A DNA stretch of 64,000 nucleotides from an uncultured Nioella sp. (GTDB lineage: Bacteria > Pseudomonadota > Alphaproteobacteria > Rhodobacterales > Rhodobacteraceae): positions 806,001 through 870,000 of the forward strand of contig CANLZL010000001.1 of assembly GCA_947495575.1 (NCBI GenBank), given 5' to 3'. Position numbers and translations under genes: made by a program. Shown here piece by piece: positions 18,333 through 27,941 of this stretch (position 1 is its first letter; the number at the start of each line of letters is the position of its first letter). Under the pieces are notes generated by a model, which saw nothing but the letters and a program-made list of their open reading frames with translations, made no database searches and was not told the DNA's origin.

Positions 18333-18692
18333 TCAAAGGAGGCCAAGCTGCCAGAGCGCAAAGAGAGAAAGGCAGAGGGTAATGGTGAGCCGCAGGGCAA
18401 GACTGCGGATGTTGTTTTGGCCGAGGTCAGAAAGGCCCTTGTGAAATCCGAACGCCAAACCACCAGCCAAAAGGATCGCACCAAGGCCTCTTGCCTCGGG
18501 GCGGGCCAGCAGTGGCGCGGCCATAATGAGGATGAGGCCAGCAATCGCAGGCGGCAGGGCCCTGCGGGCCATATTGAGACCCATGCCCGCGCGCCGAGCT
18601 GCGCGCTCCCCAATCAGGCGTCGCAGCCAGGTAAGACAGGTAAGGGCCGCATAGATGGATATAAACAAGGCAAGGGCAGTGATCAGGAACAT
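18333..18692 (-). CDS. Small membrane protein of unknown function
   Basis: The 119-residue protein has three hydrophobic segments (residues 1-20, about 47-80 and 98-117) with basic connectors (RRLIGERAARRAGMG). I do not recognise the family. It lies 86 bases upstream of the PqiA-like gene on the same strand and could be co-transcribed with it and radA. Codon usage and hydrophobic pattern look genuine; no opposing-strand frame is more plausible. Confidence 0.68.
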   Translation of the reverse strand: MFLITALALFISIYAALTCLTWLRRLIGERAARRAGMGLNMARRALPPAIAGLILIMAAPLLARPEARGLGAILLAGGLAFGFHKGLSDLGQNNIRSLALRLTITLCLSLFALWQLGLL

Positions 18693-18899
18693 GGGACCAT
18701 CGGTTTAATGCGTTTGGAACTCTGTAGGGCATGTGGCACAGAAGATGACTACCGGGGAGGTGGGATTTCGTCGCGTTCTGGATTGGGCTTGCGTCATCAA
18801 AGAAGCCAGCGCAACCAGAGCCAGACCCTTGGTTCTTGACCTAAACCGCGCTTGAGGCCGCATTCATCGGTTTCAACAGATTCACGCAGGTTGCAGGAA

Positions 18900-19283
18900 A
18901 TGGACAAACGGGACGTTCAGACGTGGTTGTATCAGTATGGCAAAGCCTGGGTCGATGGCGATCCAGCGCAAATTGGCGCGCTGTTTTCTGAGGGTGCTTT
19001 GTACCGTGAAACGCCCTTTGATGACCCGATGATTGGCCGCGACATGATACAGCAATATTGGCAGGAGGGTGCGGCCGATGCCCAGGAACAGGTTAGGTTT
19101 TCGTCGCAGGTCTGGGCGGTAGAAGCCAGCACGGCAATTGCGGGCTGGCGGGCAAGCTTCACGCGAAAAGGCAATCGCACTCGTGTTGAACTGGACGGCA
19201 CGTTTCGCCTGACATTTCTTGCCGGTTCGGATCCATTGCTTTGTGAACGCCTGGAGGAATGGTGGCACCGGCGCGAGTTGTGA
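18900..19283 (+). CDS. SnoaL/NTF2-like fold protein
   Basis: The 127-residue protein shows the NTF2-like pattern: helix WLYQYGKAWVDGDPAQIGALFSEGALYRETPFDDPMIGRDMI, followed by strands ending LDGTFRLTFLAG and a tail RLEEWWHRREL. The ATG at 18900 directly follows GCAGGAA. Family members include isomerases, hydrolases and plain binding proteins, so a reaction cannot be assigned. It stands alone between divergent and unrelated neighbours. Confidence 0.78.
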   Translation: MDKRDVQTWLYQYGKAWVDGDPAQIGALFSEGALYRETPFDDPMIGRDMIQQYWQEGAADAQEQVRFSSQVWAVEASTAIAGWRASFTRKGNRTRVELDGTFRLTFLAGSDPLLCERLEEWWHRREL

Positions 19284-19644
19284 GGGTAGTGTCCGTTTGC
19301 TGCGGGGCAATTGGCAAACCACCCGGGGCATTCGCGCCGGCATTTTCGGGTTTGATCGGTCGATCGGCGCCAGACTTCTCACTTTGCGCCCCCGGCAGCA
19401 CACAATACATCCAATTGAATCACGGTATTTCAGGCGATCGAAAAACAGGTCGCCTTGATTGCCCTCTTGCGAATCCACGCCAACCTAAAACTGCTGAATT
19501 CCCGAGTAGGGATCGTTTGCTTTGGGGCTGGGTATGCTTTCAGAGTCGACCATCAAAGTTTGCTATGTAGGGTCCGTACCTATACACCCCACTGACGGAG
19601 CATTCGTTCCGAGCGCCTCCATTGCGCCTCAGCAGGAGACTCAC
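19284..19644. other. 361-base intergenic region before the pentapeptide gene
   Basis: This holds no convincing gene. It presumably contains the promoter of the pentapeptide-repeat gene. A short inverted repeat, GATCGGTCGATC, lies near 19353 and GATCGAAAAACAGGTC near 19436, but no clear -35/-10 pair is evident. AGCAGGAG precedes the ATG at 19645. Confidence 0.4.
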
Positions 19645-20304
19645 ATGAAATTCCCTATTTTGTTTTCTATTCTTATGCTTTCGGTCGCCGCCACTATTCC
19701 TGCAATGGCAGCCTGCAATGACCCGCCCGGCCCGATCGTTGATTGGAGCTCGTGCAATATGACCGGCGCGAATTTGACTGGCCGCGACCTGACCAACGCG
19801 ACTTTGTTTAACACCAACCTGACCGGAGCAAACCTGACTGGCGCGACCCTGAATTTCGCGACCTTGATCAATGCCAACCTGTCCGGCGCGACGCTGACCA
19901 ACGCGAACCTGTACGGCGCTGATATGCTCAACGTCAACCTGACCAGCGCGAGCCTATACGGCGCCAACCTGTCCACAGCGAGAATGCCCTACGCGACTCT
20001 GCGTTACGCGACCCTGACCAACGCCGACCTGACTGACGTGAACCTGTATGGCGCGGACATGTCCAACGCGATCATGACCAGGGCGACGCTGCTTTCCACG
20101 AACCTGAGCGAATCGATCCTGAGAAATGCGAACCTGACTGGTGCGAACATGGATGGAGCGATCCTGAGAGACGCGGACATGAGCGGGGCGAACCTGACGG
20201 GCGCATATTTGGGATACGCCGACCTGTATGATGCGACTTTATCAGGCGCGACATGGACGGACGGACGGATATGTCTCGACGGGTCAATACGCAACTGTAA
20301 TTGA
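19645..20304 (+). CDS. Exported pentapeptide-repeat protein
   Basis: The 219-residue protein has a signal peptide (MKFPILFSILMLSVAATIPAMA) followed by a nearly unbroken run of A(N/D)LxX pentapeptides from about residue 40 to 205 (TGANL, TGRDL, TNATL, FNTNL and so on), predicting a right-handed quadrilateral beta-helix of roughly 30 repeats. Two cysteine pairs flank the helix (ACNDPPG..SSCN and CLDGSIRNCN), perhaps disulfide caps. Most pentapeptide proteins are cytosolic; a signal peptide suggests a periplasmic role. The start at 19645 has AGGAG upstream; longer in-frame starts lack a signal. The function is unknown. Confidence 0.85.
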   Translation: MKFPILFSILMLSVAATIPAMAACNDPPGPIVDWSSCNMTGANLTGRDLTNATLFNTNLTGANLTGATLNFATLINANLSGATLTNANLYGADMLNVNLTSASLYGANLSTARMPYATLRYATLTNADLTDVNLYGADMSNAIMTRATLLSTNLSESILRNANLTGANMDGAILRDADMSGANLTGAYLGYADLYDATLSGATWTDGRICLDGSIRNCN

Positions 20305-20432
20305 CGTCGATTTCAAACCAACACGGGGCGCGCCAAGCCGAGACATTCGGCGTCTCGGTTGTCTTGCGGTTGCGGTGCCCGCTCAGTTTTTGCATTGAAC
20401 CAGTGAGGCAGTGGACAGACGGGGTATCGTCG

Positions 20433-21179
20433 CTACCTGACTGCCTCAATCGGGCCCTCGGCAGACCCGCTGATGAATTGCCGCAAATAGGGATCATCGG
20501 CGCTGTCCATTTCTGAAACCGGCCCCTCCCATCTGATCTTGCCCGCATGCAGCATTGCAACCCGGTCGGCAATCGTGCGGACCGAGCTCATGTCATGGGT
20601 GATGGTCATGGTGGTGGCGCCCATCTCGGTCACGATCTCGCGGATCAGGTCGTTGATAACGCCGGACATGATAGGGTCGAGGCCGGTTGTGGGTTCATCA
20701 AAGAAAATCACCTGCGGCTCAGCGGCGATGGCGCGGGCAAGACCGACGCGTTTTTGCATGCCGCCAGACAGCTCAGCGGGGAATTTCTCGGCCACATCCG
20801 GCGTAAGCCCGACGCGGCGCAGCTTCTCAATCGCGATGTCTTTGGCCTCACTTGCCGGACGTTTCAGCGAGCCGCGCAACAGGCGAAAGGCCACGTTTTG
20901 CCAGACGGGCATGGAATCAAACAGCGCGCCGCCCTGAAAGAGCATTCCAAACTTCGCAAGGAACGCATCGCGTTCGGCGCGGGCCACATCCTCGCCATCC
21001 AAAGTGATCGTGCCAGAATCGGGCTTCACCAACCCCAACACGCATTTGAGCAACACAGATTTCCCAGTACCTGATCCGCCAATGATCACGGTCGACGTGC
21101 CGCTGTTAATGGTCAGGTCTACACCGCGCAAAACCGCGTTGGACACGAAGGATTTATGGAGCGCCGAGATGTCGATCAT
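20433..21179 (-). CDS. ABC transporter ATP-binding protein, MlaF-like
   Basis: The 248-residue ATPase has Walker A GGSGTGKS, the signature LSGGMQKR, Walker B VIFFDEPT and the switch histidine (TMTITHD). The ELSGGMQKRVGLARA context and the MlaE-type permease overlapping by 4 bases upstream place it in the Mla/MCE phospholipid transport family, acting at the inner membrane. The MCE substrate-binding component (MlaD) is not visible in this window, so the system is either completed elsewhere or functions without it. Confidence 0.92.
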   Translation of the reverse strand: MIDISALHKSFVSNAVLRGVDLTINSGTSTVIIGGSGTGKSVLLKCVLGLVKPDSGTITLDGEDVARAERDAFLAKFGMLFQGGALFDSMPVWQNVAFRLLRGSLKRPASEAKDIAIEKLRRVGLTPDVAEKFPAELSGGMQKRVGLARAIAAEPQVIFFDEPTTGLDPIMSGVINDLIREIVTEMGATTMTITHDMSSVRTIADRVAMLHAGKIRWEGPVSEMDSADDPYLRQFISGSAEGPIEAVR

Positions 21180-21961
21180 GCGGTAAAAAAGAGCTCCGTC
21201 AGAAGGTAATTGGCAGCGAGGATCAGGATCGACGCCGAGACCACCGCATTGGTGGTGGCGCGTCCGACGCCTTGGGCGCCTCGCCCCGAATTCATCCCGT
21301 GATAGCAGCCCATGAGCGCAACGATGAAGCCAAAGACAGCACCTTTGACAAGACCCGAGGCGACATCCCAGAATTCCAGGAAATCAACAGTGTTGTGCAG
21401 GTAATTCGATGGGTTGAAGCCAAGCCGGGTGGTGCCGACCAAATAGCCGCCCATGATGCCGATTGAATCGCCCACCGCCACTAAAACGGGCAGGCACAGC
21501 GTCGCCGCCACAACCCGGGGCGCGGTGAGGTATTTCATGGGATGAGTGGAGAGAGTGACCAGCGCATCAATCTGCTCGGTCACTTTCATCGTTCCGGTCT
21601 CGGCCGCAATTGCCGCGGCGACCCGGCCAGCCACCATAAGCCCGCCCAGAACCGGGCCAAGCTCCCGCGCCATTCCGATGGCCACGATCGAAGGCACAAC
21701 CGCCTCAGCGCTGAACCGGCTGCCGCCTGCGTAGATCTGCAATGCCAGCGCGCCACCGGTGAACAGCGCCGTCAGGCCCACTACCGGCAGGCTGAGCCAG
21801 CCGATTTGCAACAGCTGCGTCAGGAACTCTTTCGGGTACCAGGGCGGCGTGAAAATGTGGCGCAAGGTATGGGCGCAATAGATTGCGACCCGACCAATGG
21901 ACGCCATCAGAGCCAACGTAGACCGGCCTAAAGCTGCAATGGGGGCGAGAAGGATCACCAA
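21176..21961 (-). CDS. MlaE family ABC transporter permease
   Basis: The 261-residue permease has about five to six membrane segments and MlaE signatures (LPVVGLTALFTGGALALQ, VPSIVAIGMARELGPVLGGLMVAGRVAAAIAAETGTMKVTEQIDAL in order). It is the inner-membrane channel of a lipid transporter working with the ATPase encoded immediately downstream (4-base overlap). It also overlaps the end of alr by 7 bases, giving an alr-mlaE-mlaF transcription unit and tying lipid transport to envelope synthesis. Confidence 0.93.
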   Translation of the reverse strand: MVILLAPIAALGRSTLALMASIGRVAIYCAHTLRHIFTPPWYPKEFLTQLLQIGWLSLPVVGLTALFTGGALALQIYAGGSRFSAEAVVPSIVAIGMARELGPVLGGLMVAGRVAAAIAAETGTMKVTEQIDALVTLSTHPMKYLTAPRVVAATLCLPVLVAVGDSIGIMGGYLVGTTRLGFNPSNYLHNTVDFLEFWDVASGLVKGAVFGFIVALMGCYHGMNSGRGAQGVGRATTNAVVSASILILAANYLLTELFFTA

Positions 21962-22998
21962 ACTTCCCCACTATATTTGCGGCGATAGCGGCGCCCGAGC
22001 GACGTCAGAATCTCATACCCGATGGTTTCGGCGTGTTCCGCCAATTGATCGACGGTTTGGTGGGCGCAGAGGATATCGAGATGGTCCGGCACTTCGTCCA
22101 AATGGGTGACATCGACAGTGACCAGATCCATGGACACGCGGCCGGCCAATTTGCAGGGGATGTCGCCTGCGTAAAGCGGGGCGCGGTCGCTCATTTTTCG
22201 GATAAGGCCATCTGCATAACCGGCTGACAGGGTTGCAATTTTCGACGGCTTTTCTGCGACCCAAGTGGCGGAATACCCCACGGATTCGCCCGCCTCGACC
22301 GGCCGGGTCTGGATGACAGGCAGCGACAGGCGTGCCACGGGCTGCGCGTCTTCAAAGGGGAAGCCGCCGTAAAGTCCAACGCCGGGACGGCAAAAGTCGA
22401 AATGGTAATCCGGTCCAAGAAGTGTGCCGCCCGTTGCAGCAAGGCTGCGCGGAACGGACACGCCATCTGTCATTGCACGAAACGCGGCCAATTGCGCGGC
22501 GTTTTGCGGGTGATCGGGCTCATCTGCGCAGGCCAGATGCGACATGATCAGGGTCAGTGCGCCGGCCTCGGCCTGATCACGTGTTGCCGACCATTCCGCG
22601 GCCTCCATGCCCAAACGGTTCATTCCGCTGTCCAGCTGAATGCCGTAAGGCGCATCCGGCAAACGGTCGAGTTGCCGGGCCAGTTGCTCTGGACTGTTCA
22701 ACATCGGCACAAGTTTGCCCTCACGCAGGAACGGCGTGTCACTGTCCATATGGCCAGAAAAGATGTTGATCTCAAACCCGTCCCCAAGGGCCGCGCGCAG
22801 AACAACGCCTTCCTCGACGGTGGCCACAAAAAAGCGGCGCACACCGGCCCGGGCCAATCGACGCGAGACCTGAGACACGCCAAGCCCATAGCCGTCAGCT
22901 TTGACAACAGCGGCGGTTTCAACAGAGGTTTTGGCATCCAGCGCGGCCCAGTTGGCGGCGATGGCATCAAGGTCGATATGCAGTGTTCCGGTTCCCAT
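21955..22998 (-). CDS. alr: Alanine racemase
   Basis: The 347-residue enzyme has PLP-lysine motif AVVKADGYGLG near residue 35 and second catalytic tyrosine SVGYSATW near residue 245. It interconverts L- and D-alanine for peptidoglycan. The ATG at 22998 (MGTGTLHIDLDAIAANWAAL) matches the usual start of the family; the longer frame to 23097 has no support. Coding overlap with the MlaE-like gene suggests co-transcription. The deiminase-like gene lies 52 bases upstream. Confidence 0.95.
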   Translation of the reverse strand: MGTGTLHIDLDAIAANWAALDAKTSVETAAVVKADGYGLGVSQVSRRLARAGVRRFFVATVEEGVVLRAALGDGFEINIFSGHMDSDTPFLREGKLVPMLNSPEQLARQLDRLPDAPYGIQLDSGMNRLGMEAAEWSATRDQAEAGALTLIMSHLACADEPDHPQNAAQLAAFRAMTDGVSVPRSLAATGGTLLGPDYHFDFCRPGVGLYGGFPFEDAQPVARLSLPVIQTRPVEAGESVGYSATWVAEKPSKIATLSAGYADGLIRKMSDRAPLYAGDIPCKLAGRVSMDLVTVDVTHLDEVPDHLDILCAHQTVDQLAEHAETIGYEILTSLGRRYRRKYSGEVW

Positions 22999-23050
22999 GA
23001 TGCCTTGAGTGGCGTCAAGCACCGGGGAGGTCAAGAGGGCGGAAGGACGA

Positions 23051-24133
23051 TCAGGCCGAATTGGCGGGCAATTGTTGAGTTGCACAATGGATGCCACCGC
23101 CCAGTTCGCCCAAAGGATCGACGTTCAGCATGACAATCTCGCGGCCAGAATAGGCGTATGCGAGGTCGTCATGGGCTGCGTCATCGGCATCATTGTCACC
23201 AAATTCGGCCGCCAGAACCGCGCCATTGCAAACATAGTAATTGGCATAGGAGGCCACAAAATCTGCGCTGTGGTTTCGCGGGCGGGTCGGCTCAGAAATC
23301 ACCATGATGTCCAACCCCTCGGCGGCTAAGATGTCATGAGTTTCCAGAGCGGCTTGATGGAAATCATCGTAAGGGTCCGGGTCGTCGGGCAACTGGATCA
23401 GGACGCGACCGGGGCCTGTGAAGCGCGCCAGTGAGTCGATGTGGTAATCTGTGATGTCTTGGCCCACCACACCAGGCGCCCAGATCAGCCGGTCTGCTCC
23501 AAATGCGCGCTTGAGCGCTTCGGTGATCTCGGCCCGGCTGCCGGCATTGCGATTTGGGTTGATCCAGGACGAAGCATGCGCAATTAGCAGCCCGTGGCCG
23601 TCCTGATCGACGCCGCCAGCCTCGCCCTGCAAGCCACTGTCATAGATCGGAAAATCCAATCGGTTGGCGACTTCTGCTGCGATGCGGCCATCTCTTGTGT
23701 GGCCCTGGCGATTGCCCCATCCGTTGAAATTGAGATTACTGATCGCCCGGCCTTGAGTGGGATGGACCGCGCATAGTGGTCCGGCGTCGCGACACCAAAG
23801 ATCATCAGTTGGAATGTCCCACAGTGTCACCCTATCCGACAGCAGCCGACGGGCGGCGTTGTGATCGTCAGGATGGGCCAGCATGATTACCGGCTCGAAC
23901 TCGACAATCGCATTGGCGATCTCGGCAATGGTGCGTTGCGACATGCGTCGAAAAAAGCGGTCGGAATAGACCTCGCGTGTGACCGGCCATTGCATGAACG
24001 TCAGTTCATGTGCGGCCTCTTCGGGCGGGACGCGGTAGCCTTGGGGCAGGGCAGCCGCCGCGCCTGTCGCAAGGAAAGGTCCACTTGCCATAGCCAGCGC
24101 TCCTTTCATCACGGTTCGACGTGTTGGTTGCAT
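23051..24133 (-). CDS. Agmatine deiminase / peptidylarginine deiminase family protein with Tat-like signal
   Basis: The 360-residue protein starts MQPTRRTVMKGALAMASGPFLATGAAAA, a twin-arginine type signal peptide. The rest matches the PAD_porph/agmatine deiminase family: LWCRDAGP near residue 105, the catalytic DYHIDSLARF (His) and the nucleophile Cys in GGGIHCATQQLP near the C terminus. Family enzymes hydrolyse guanidino groups such as agmatine to N-carbamoylputrescine. Typical agmatine deiminases are cytoplasmic, so export suggests a different substrate, for example peptidyl-arginine. The longer frame to 24223 overlaps dnaB and is rejected. Confidence 0.85.
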   Translation of the reverse strand: MQPTRRTVMKGALAMASGPFLATGAAAALPQGYRVPPEEAAHELTFMQWPVTREVYSDRFFRRMSQRTIAEIANAIVEFEPVIMLAHPDDHNAARRLLSDRVTLWDIPTDDLWCRDAGPLCAVHPTQGRAISNLNFNGWGNRQGHTRDGRIAAEVANRLDFPIYDSGLQGEAGGVDQDGHGLLIAHASSWINPNRNAGSRAEITEALKRAFGADRLIWAPGVVGQDITDYHIDSLARFTGPGRVLIQLPDDPDPYDDFHQAALETHDILAAEGLDIMVISEPTRPRNHSADFVASYANYYVCNGAVLAAEFGDNDADDAAHDDLAYAYSGREIVMLNVDPLGELGGGIHCATQQLPANSA

Positions 24134-24152
24134 TTGGCCGTTGCTCCGCCCT

Positions 24153-25655
24153 TTAGAACCCCGGATCGCTATCCTGCTGCCAGGGTTTGACGAGATTGCC
24201 GAACTTGGTGAAGCGACCCTCAAAGCTGAGATCTACCGAGCCGACCGGCCCGTGACGTTGCTTGCCAATGATCACTTCGGCCTTGCCGTGTAGCTGTTCC
24301 ATATCCTGCTGCCATTGCGCCATGGCCTCCAGGTTTTCTTCCCCCGGCTTTTCGCGTTCTTTGTAGTATTCGCCACGGTAGACGAACATCACCACATCGG
24401 CGTCCTGCTCAATCGACCCGGATTCCCTTAGGTCCGAAAGCTGCGGGCGTTTATCGTCGCGGCTTTCGACCTGACGGCTGAGCTGCGACAGGGCGATCAC
24501 AGGGATGTTGAGTTCCTTAGCAATCGCCTTAAGGCTTTGCGTAATCTCGGAAATTTCGTTCACCCGGCTATCAGCGGCTTTCTTCGAGGTTCCTCGAAGG
24601 AGCTGCAAATAGTCGATCACCAGAAGGTCCAACCCGTACTTCGAGCGCTTTAGGCGACGGGCGCGGGCGGCAACCTGGCTAACGGGCAGGGCGGGCGTAT
24701 CGTCGATATAAAGCGGGCAGGATTCCAATTCTTGCGCGGCACGCAGATAGCGTTGAAATTCTTGTTCGTTCAGGTCGCCCTTTCGGATCAGTTCCGAGGG
24801 CACTTCGGCGGCCTCGGACAGAACACGTTGGGCCAGCTGCGCTGCTGACATCTCAAGGCTGAAGAAACCAACGACTCCGCCATTAAGTTTGCCCTCGGTG
24901 CCATCCGGTTTTTGCCCCCATTTGAAGGCCTTGGCCACGTTGAACGCAACGTTGGTCGCCAACGAGGTTTTGCCCATCGAAGGACGCCCGGCGAGGATCA
25001 GAAGGTCTGAATCGTGCAAACCGCCCAGCATCTTGTCCAGATCGACCAGCCCGGTTGAGATGCCGGCCAATCCGCCACCCCGGTTATAGGCGGCATTGGC
25101 GATATCAACCGCATCGGTCAGGGCGCGCAGGAAGCTTTGAAAGCCTTTCGACGCGGTACCGGTTGAGGCGAGTTGAAAGAGTTTGGCCTCAGCCTCGACA
25201 ATCTGGTCATCGGGATTGCTGTCATCACGCACAGCCTGCGCCTGATCTGCGATATCCTTGCCCAAGTTGATTAGCGACCGGCGCAGAGCCAAATCATGGA
25301 TCAGTTGGGCATAGTCGCGGGCCGCCGTGGTTGCGATGGCCGAAAGCTGCATCCGGATGAGGTATTCTGCGCCGCCGAGCGCCTTGAGACCCGGATGATC
25401 GGCCATGAAATTCTTCAGCGTCGTGGCATCCGTTTGCACACCGGAAGTGATGCGTTTGGAGGCCAGAGCAAAAATGTCGGCATGGACCGGGTCGTAGAAA
25501 TGATCGGGCTTAACCAGATCGTCGACCCGGTCGAGCACGTCATTGGAGGAGAGAATCGCGCCGATCAGCTGTTGTTCTGCCTCAACATTGTGAGGAAGGT
25601 CAGCCGTTTCAGCCTCTTGCGGCAGATTGGCCGGAATCGTGCTGATCTCATTCAT
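24153..25655 (-). CDS. dnaB: Replicative DNA helicase DnaB
   Basis: The 500-residue protein has the N-terminal DnaB domain (PHNVEAEQQLIGAIL from about residue 18) and a RecA-like helicase core with Walker A GRPSMGKTS, FFSLEMSAAQLAQR, LLVIDYLQLL (Walker B) and the SDLRESGSIEQDADVVMF motif. It is the hexameric helicase of the replication fork. The ATG at 25655 (MNEISTIPANLPQ) is the natural start; a longer frame to 25847 would have an unrelated N terminus. The deiminase-like gene starts 19 bases after its stop. Confidence 0.97.
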   Translation of the reverse strand: MNEISTIPANLPQEAETADLPHNVEAEQQLIGAILSSNDVLDRVDDLVKPDHFYDPVHADIFALASKRITSGVQTDATTLKNFMADHPGLKALGGAEYLIRMQLSAIATTAARDYAQLIHDLALRRSLINLGKDIADQAQAVRDDSNPDDQIVEAEAKLFQLASTGTASKGFQSFLRALTDAVDIANAAYNRGGGLAGISTGLVDLDKMLGGLHDSDLLILAGRPSMGKTSLATNVAFNVAKAFKWGQKPDGTEGKLNGGVVGFFSLEMSAAQLAQRVLSEAAEVPSELIRKGDLNEQEFQRYLRAAQELESCPLYIDDTPALPVSQVAARARRLKRSKYGLDLLVIDYLQLLRGTSKKAADSRVNEISEITQSLKAIAKELNIPVIALSQLSRQVESRDDKRPQLSDLRESGSIEQDADVVMFVYRGEYYKEREKPGEENLEAMAQWQQDMEQLHGKAEVIIGKQRHGPVGSVDLSFEGRFTKFGNLVKPWQQDSDPGF

Positions 25656-25878
25656 GCCTGCTCTCCCCGTCATTTTATAGTTTATTGAGGCGCCATTAGT
25701 AGGATTTCGAGTGGCATTGCCCAATAGATATTGACCGAGCCTGTGGCTGCTTTTGTGGACACTTTTCGCGTCGTTGTGGACAAGTAGTTTAAACCTGTGG
25801 ATTCCCATTTTGGGACTACATTTAGCACATTGGCGCGCGATACGCACTATATCTATAAAGTCTTTAAGTTTGGCCTAA

Positions 25879-26559
25879 TTAGCTGGTCGCACGCGCCGCG
25901 CGCCAGGCTTCTGGGTCTTTCAGGAAAGCTTCGACTGAGTCGAGCGTTGCCGTATCGAAATACGCGCCGCGGCGGGCCTCGGCCAATACGTCCCACCATG
26001 TGCAGAGATAGTGCAATTCAACACCATGCTCGCGCAGGGTTGGAATGGTTTCATCGAAGATGCCGTAGTAGAAAATCACAGCCGTATGGCCGCATTCCGC
26101 GCCGGTCTTGCGGATCGCATCCACGAATTTCAGCTTCGACCCGCCATCGGTGGTCAAATCCTCGATCAGAACAACCCGGTCGCCTTCACCCATCTCGCCC
26201 TCGATTTGAGCATTGCGGCCATGTCCTTTTGGCTTTTTGCGCACATAGGTCATGGGCAGCGCCATGCGTTCGGCCACCAATGCTGCAAAGGGAATGCCCG
26301 CGGTCTCACCTCCTGCCACATTGTCAAAGCTTTCAAGGCCAGCATTGCGCATCAGCGTGCAGGTCAGGAAATCCATAAGGGTCGAGCGGATGCGCGGGAA
26401 AGAAATTAGTTTGCGGCAATCGACATAAGTTGGGGCTTCCTTGCCATTGGAATGAACGAAGGGATCCGTTGCATTGAAATGCACCGCTTTGATATCCAAC
26501 AACATTTTTGCCGAGAGCTGCGCGATGGTGGCTTGGTCAGGGTAGGTGCTGGGGATCAT
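25879..26559 (-). CDS. pyrE: Orotate phosphoribosyltransferase
   Basis: The 226-residue PRTase has PRPP-binding motif [13 protein letters not shown] near residue 125 and the [17 protein letters not shown] loop near residue 105, typical of OPRTase. It joins orotate to PRPP to form OMP in pyrimidine synthesis. It follows pyrC by 66 bases on the same strand. The 223 bases between it and dnaB hold the dnaB promoter region; no terminator is obvious. Confidence 0.96.
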   Translation of the reverse strand: MIPSTYPDQATIAQLSAKMLLDIKAVHFNATDPFVHSNGKEAPTYVDCRKLISFPRIRSTLMDFLTCTLMRNAGLESFDNVAGGETAGIPFAALVAERMALPMTYVRKKPKGHGRNAQIEGEMGEGDRVVLIEDLTTDGGSKLKFVDAIRKTGAECGHTAVIFYYGIFDETIPTLREHGVELHYLCTWWDVLAEARRGAYFDTATLDSVEAFLKDPEAWRAARATS

Positions 26560-26625
26560 GTCGGGTCTCTTTTCGTCGGGCCGGGGGACGCCTCCGGCAG
26601 GGGTATTTGGGCAAAGAAGAAGGGG

Positions 26626-27666
26626 TCAGGTCACACGCCAATACAGCGGATGACCGGGATCGAAAACAGTGACGGTTTCGTCGCCAGCGGCAATCTTTTC
26701 CGGGTATGTGACGGGGATTTCTTCTTTGACCAGCGAGATTGTGTTTTTATTGGCGGGCAGGCCGTATCGTGCGGGACCATTCAGAGACGCGAAGGCCTCG
26801 AGCTTATCCAGCGCGCCTTCCTCTTCAAAGACATGGGCCAGGCAGCTCATGGTGTTGGTTGCCGTGAAGCATCCGGCACAGCCGCAGGCGTTTTCCTTGA
26901 GCGCATCCGTGTGGGGCGCGCTATCCGTGCCAAGGAAGAAACGGGAATTGCCAGAGGTCGCGGCCTTGCGCAGCGCCTCCATATGCTCGCGCCGTTTGGC
27001 GACGGGCAGGCAGTAATAATGCGGTTTGATCCCACCCACGAGGATGTGGTTGCGGTTGATCATCAGGTGATGCGTGGTGATGGTGCCCGCGATATCCCCT
27101 TCGGACTCGCGCACATAATCAATTCCTTGCGCAGTCGTGACATGTTCCAGCGTCACCTTCAGACCGGGGGTTGCACGGCGCAGTGGATCAAGCACTGTCT
27201 CAAGGAAGACCTTTTCGCGATCAAAGATATCGACGTGATCGGTGGTCACTTCCCCATGGATGCAAAGCGGCAGGCCAATCTCAGCCATTTTTTCCAGAAC
27301 CGGGCGAACCTTGTCGAAGTTGGTCACCCCAGAGGCCGAGTTGGTCGTGACCCCGGCCGGGTAGAGCTTTACCGCTTTCACCAGTCCGCTGGCATGGGCA
27401 GCGGCGACATCGGCAGGGTCGGTGTCTTCGGTCAGGTAGAGCGTCATCAAAGGCTCAAACGACATGCCTTCGGGTAGGGCTGCCATAATCCGGTCGCGAT
27501 AGGCCGCAGCGTCACCCGAGGTGACAACCGGTGGCACCAGATTTGGCATGATAATCGCCCGGGCAAAATGGCGGGCGGTTTCGGGCAATACGGCAGCCAA
27601 CATTGCGCCATCGCGCAAGTGCAGGTGCCAGTCATCAGGGCGGCGGATCGTAAGCTTTGTCGTCAT
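26626..27666 (-). CDS. pyrC: Dihydroorotase (type II)
   Basis: The 346-residue enzyme has the metal-binding HLHLRDG at residues 14-20, [10 protein letters not shown] with the lysine that is normally carboxylated just before it ([10 protein letters not shown] near residue 100), CIHGEV and [10 protein letters not shown] near residue 250 with the catalytic Asp. It cyclises carbamoyl aspartate to dihydroorotate. It probably forms an operon with pyrE. Confidence 0.97.
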   Translation of the reverse strand: MTTKLTIRRPDDWHLHLRDGAMLAAVLPETARHFARAIIMPNLVPPVVTSGDAAAYRDRIMAALPEGMSFEPLMTLYLTEDTDPADVAAAHASGLVKAVKLYPAGVTTNSASGVTNFDKVRPVLEKMAEIGLPLCIHGEVTTDHVDIFDREKVFLETVLDPLRRATPGLKVTLEHVTTAQGIDYVRESEGDIAGTITTHHLMINRNHILVGGIKPHYYCLPVAKRREHMEALRKAATSGNSRFFLGTDSAPHTDALKENACGCAGCFTATNTMSCLAHVFEEEGALDKLEAFASLNGPARYGLPANKNTISLVKEEIPVTYPEKIAAGDETVTVFDPGHPLYWRVT

Positions 27667-27941
27667 GGGGCCTTGCGCTACAATGGATCGGCCTGCGGTG
27701 CAAAGAGATTCCGTGGCTAGGCTTCGCGATTATTGAACCTGTGCATGGCGGCGAACGTCTAAACAAGGACGATGGCCACAACGGGAGAGGATGAACTGGC
27801 CGCAAAAACTCACTCAAACCAATGATTTTTCTGGCCTTGAGCCGATTTGCGGTGAAGGATGGAGAAAACCATGCGGGGCGTGTTCGGCCCTTTGTCCGGC
27901 GCTGCCCGGAATAACTATGCCAATTTATGAAGGAGACCCTT

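Noticed and set aside
19780-20250. Short tandem DNA periodicity that might suggest a CRISPR or satellite
   Set aside because: The 15-base periodicity is the codon image of pentapeptide repeats; no identical repeats with unique spacers.
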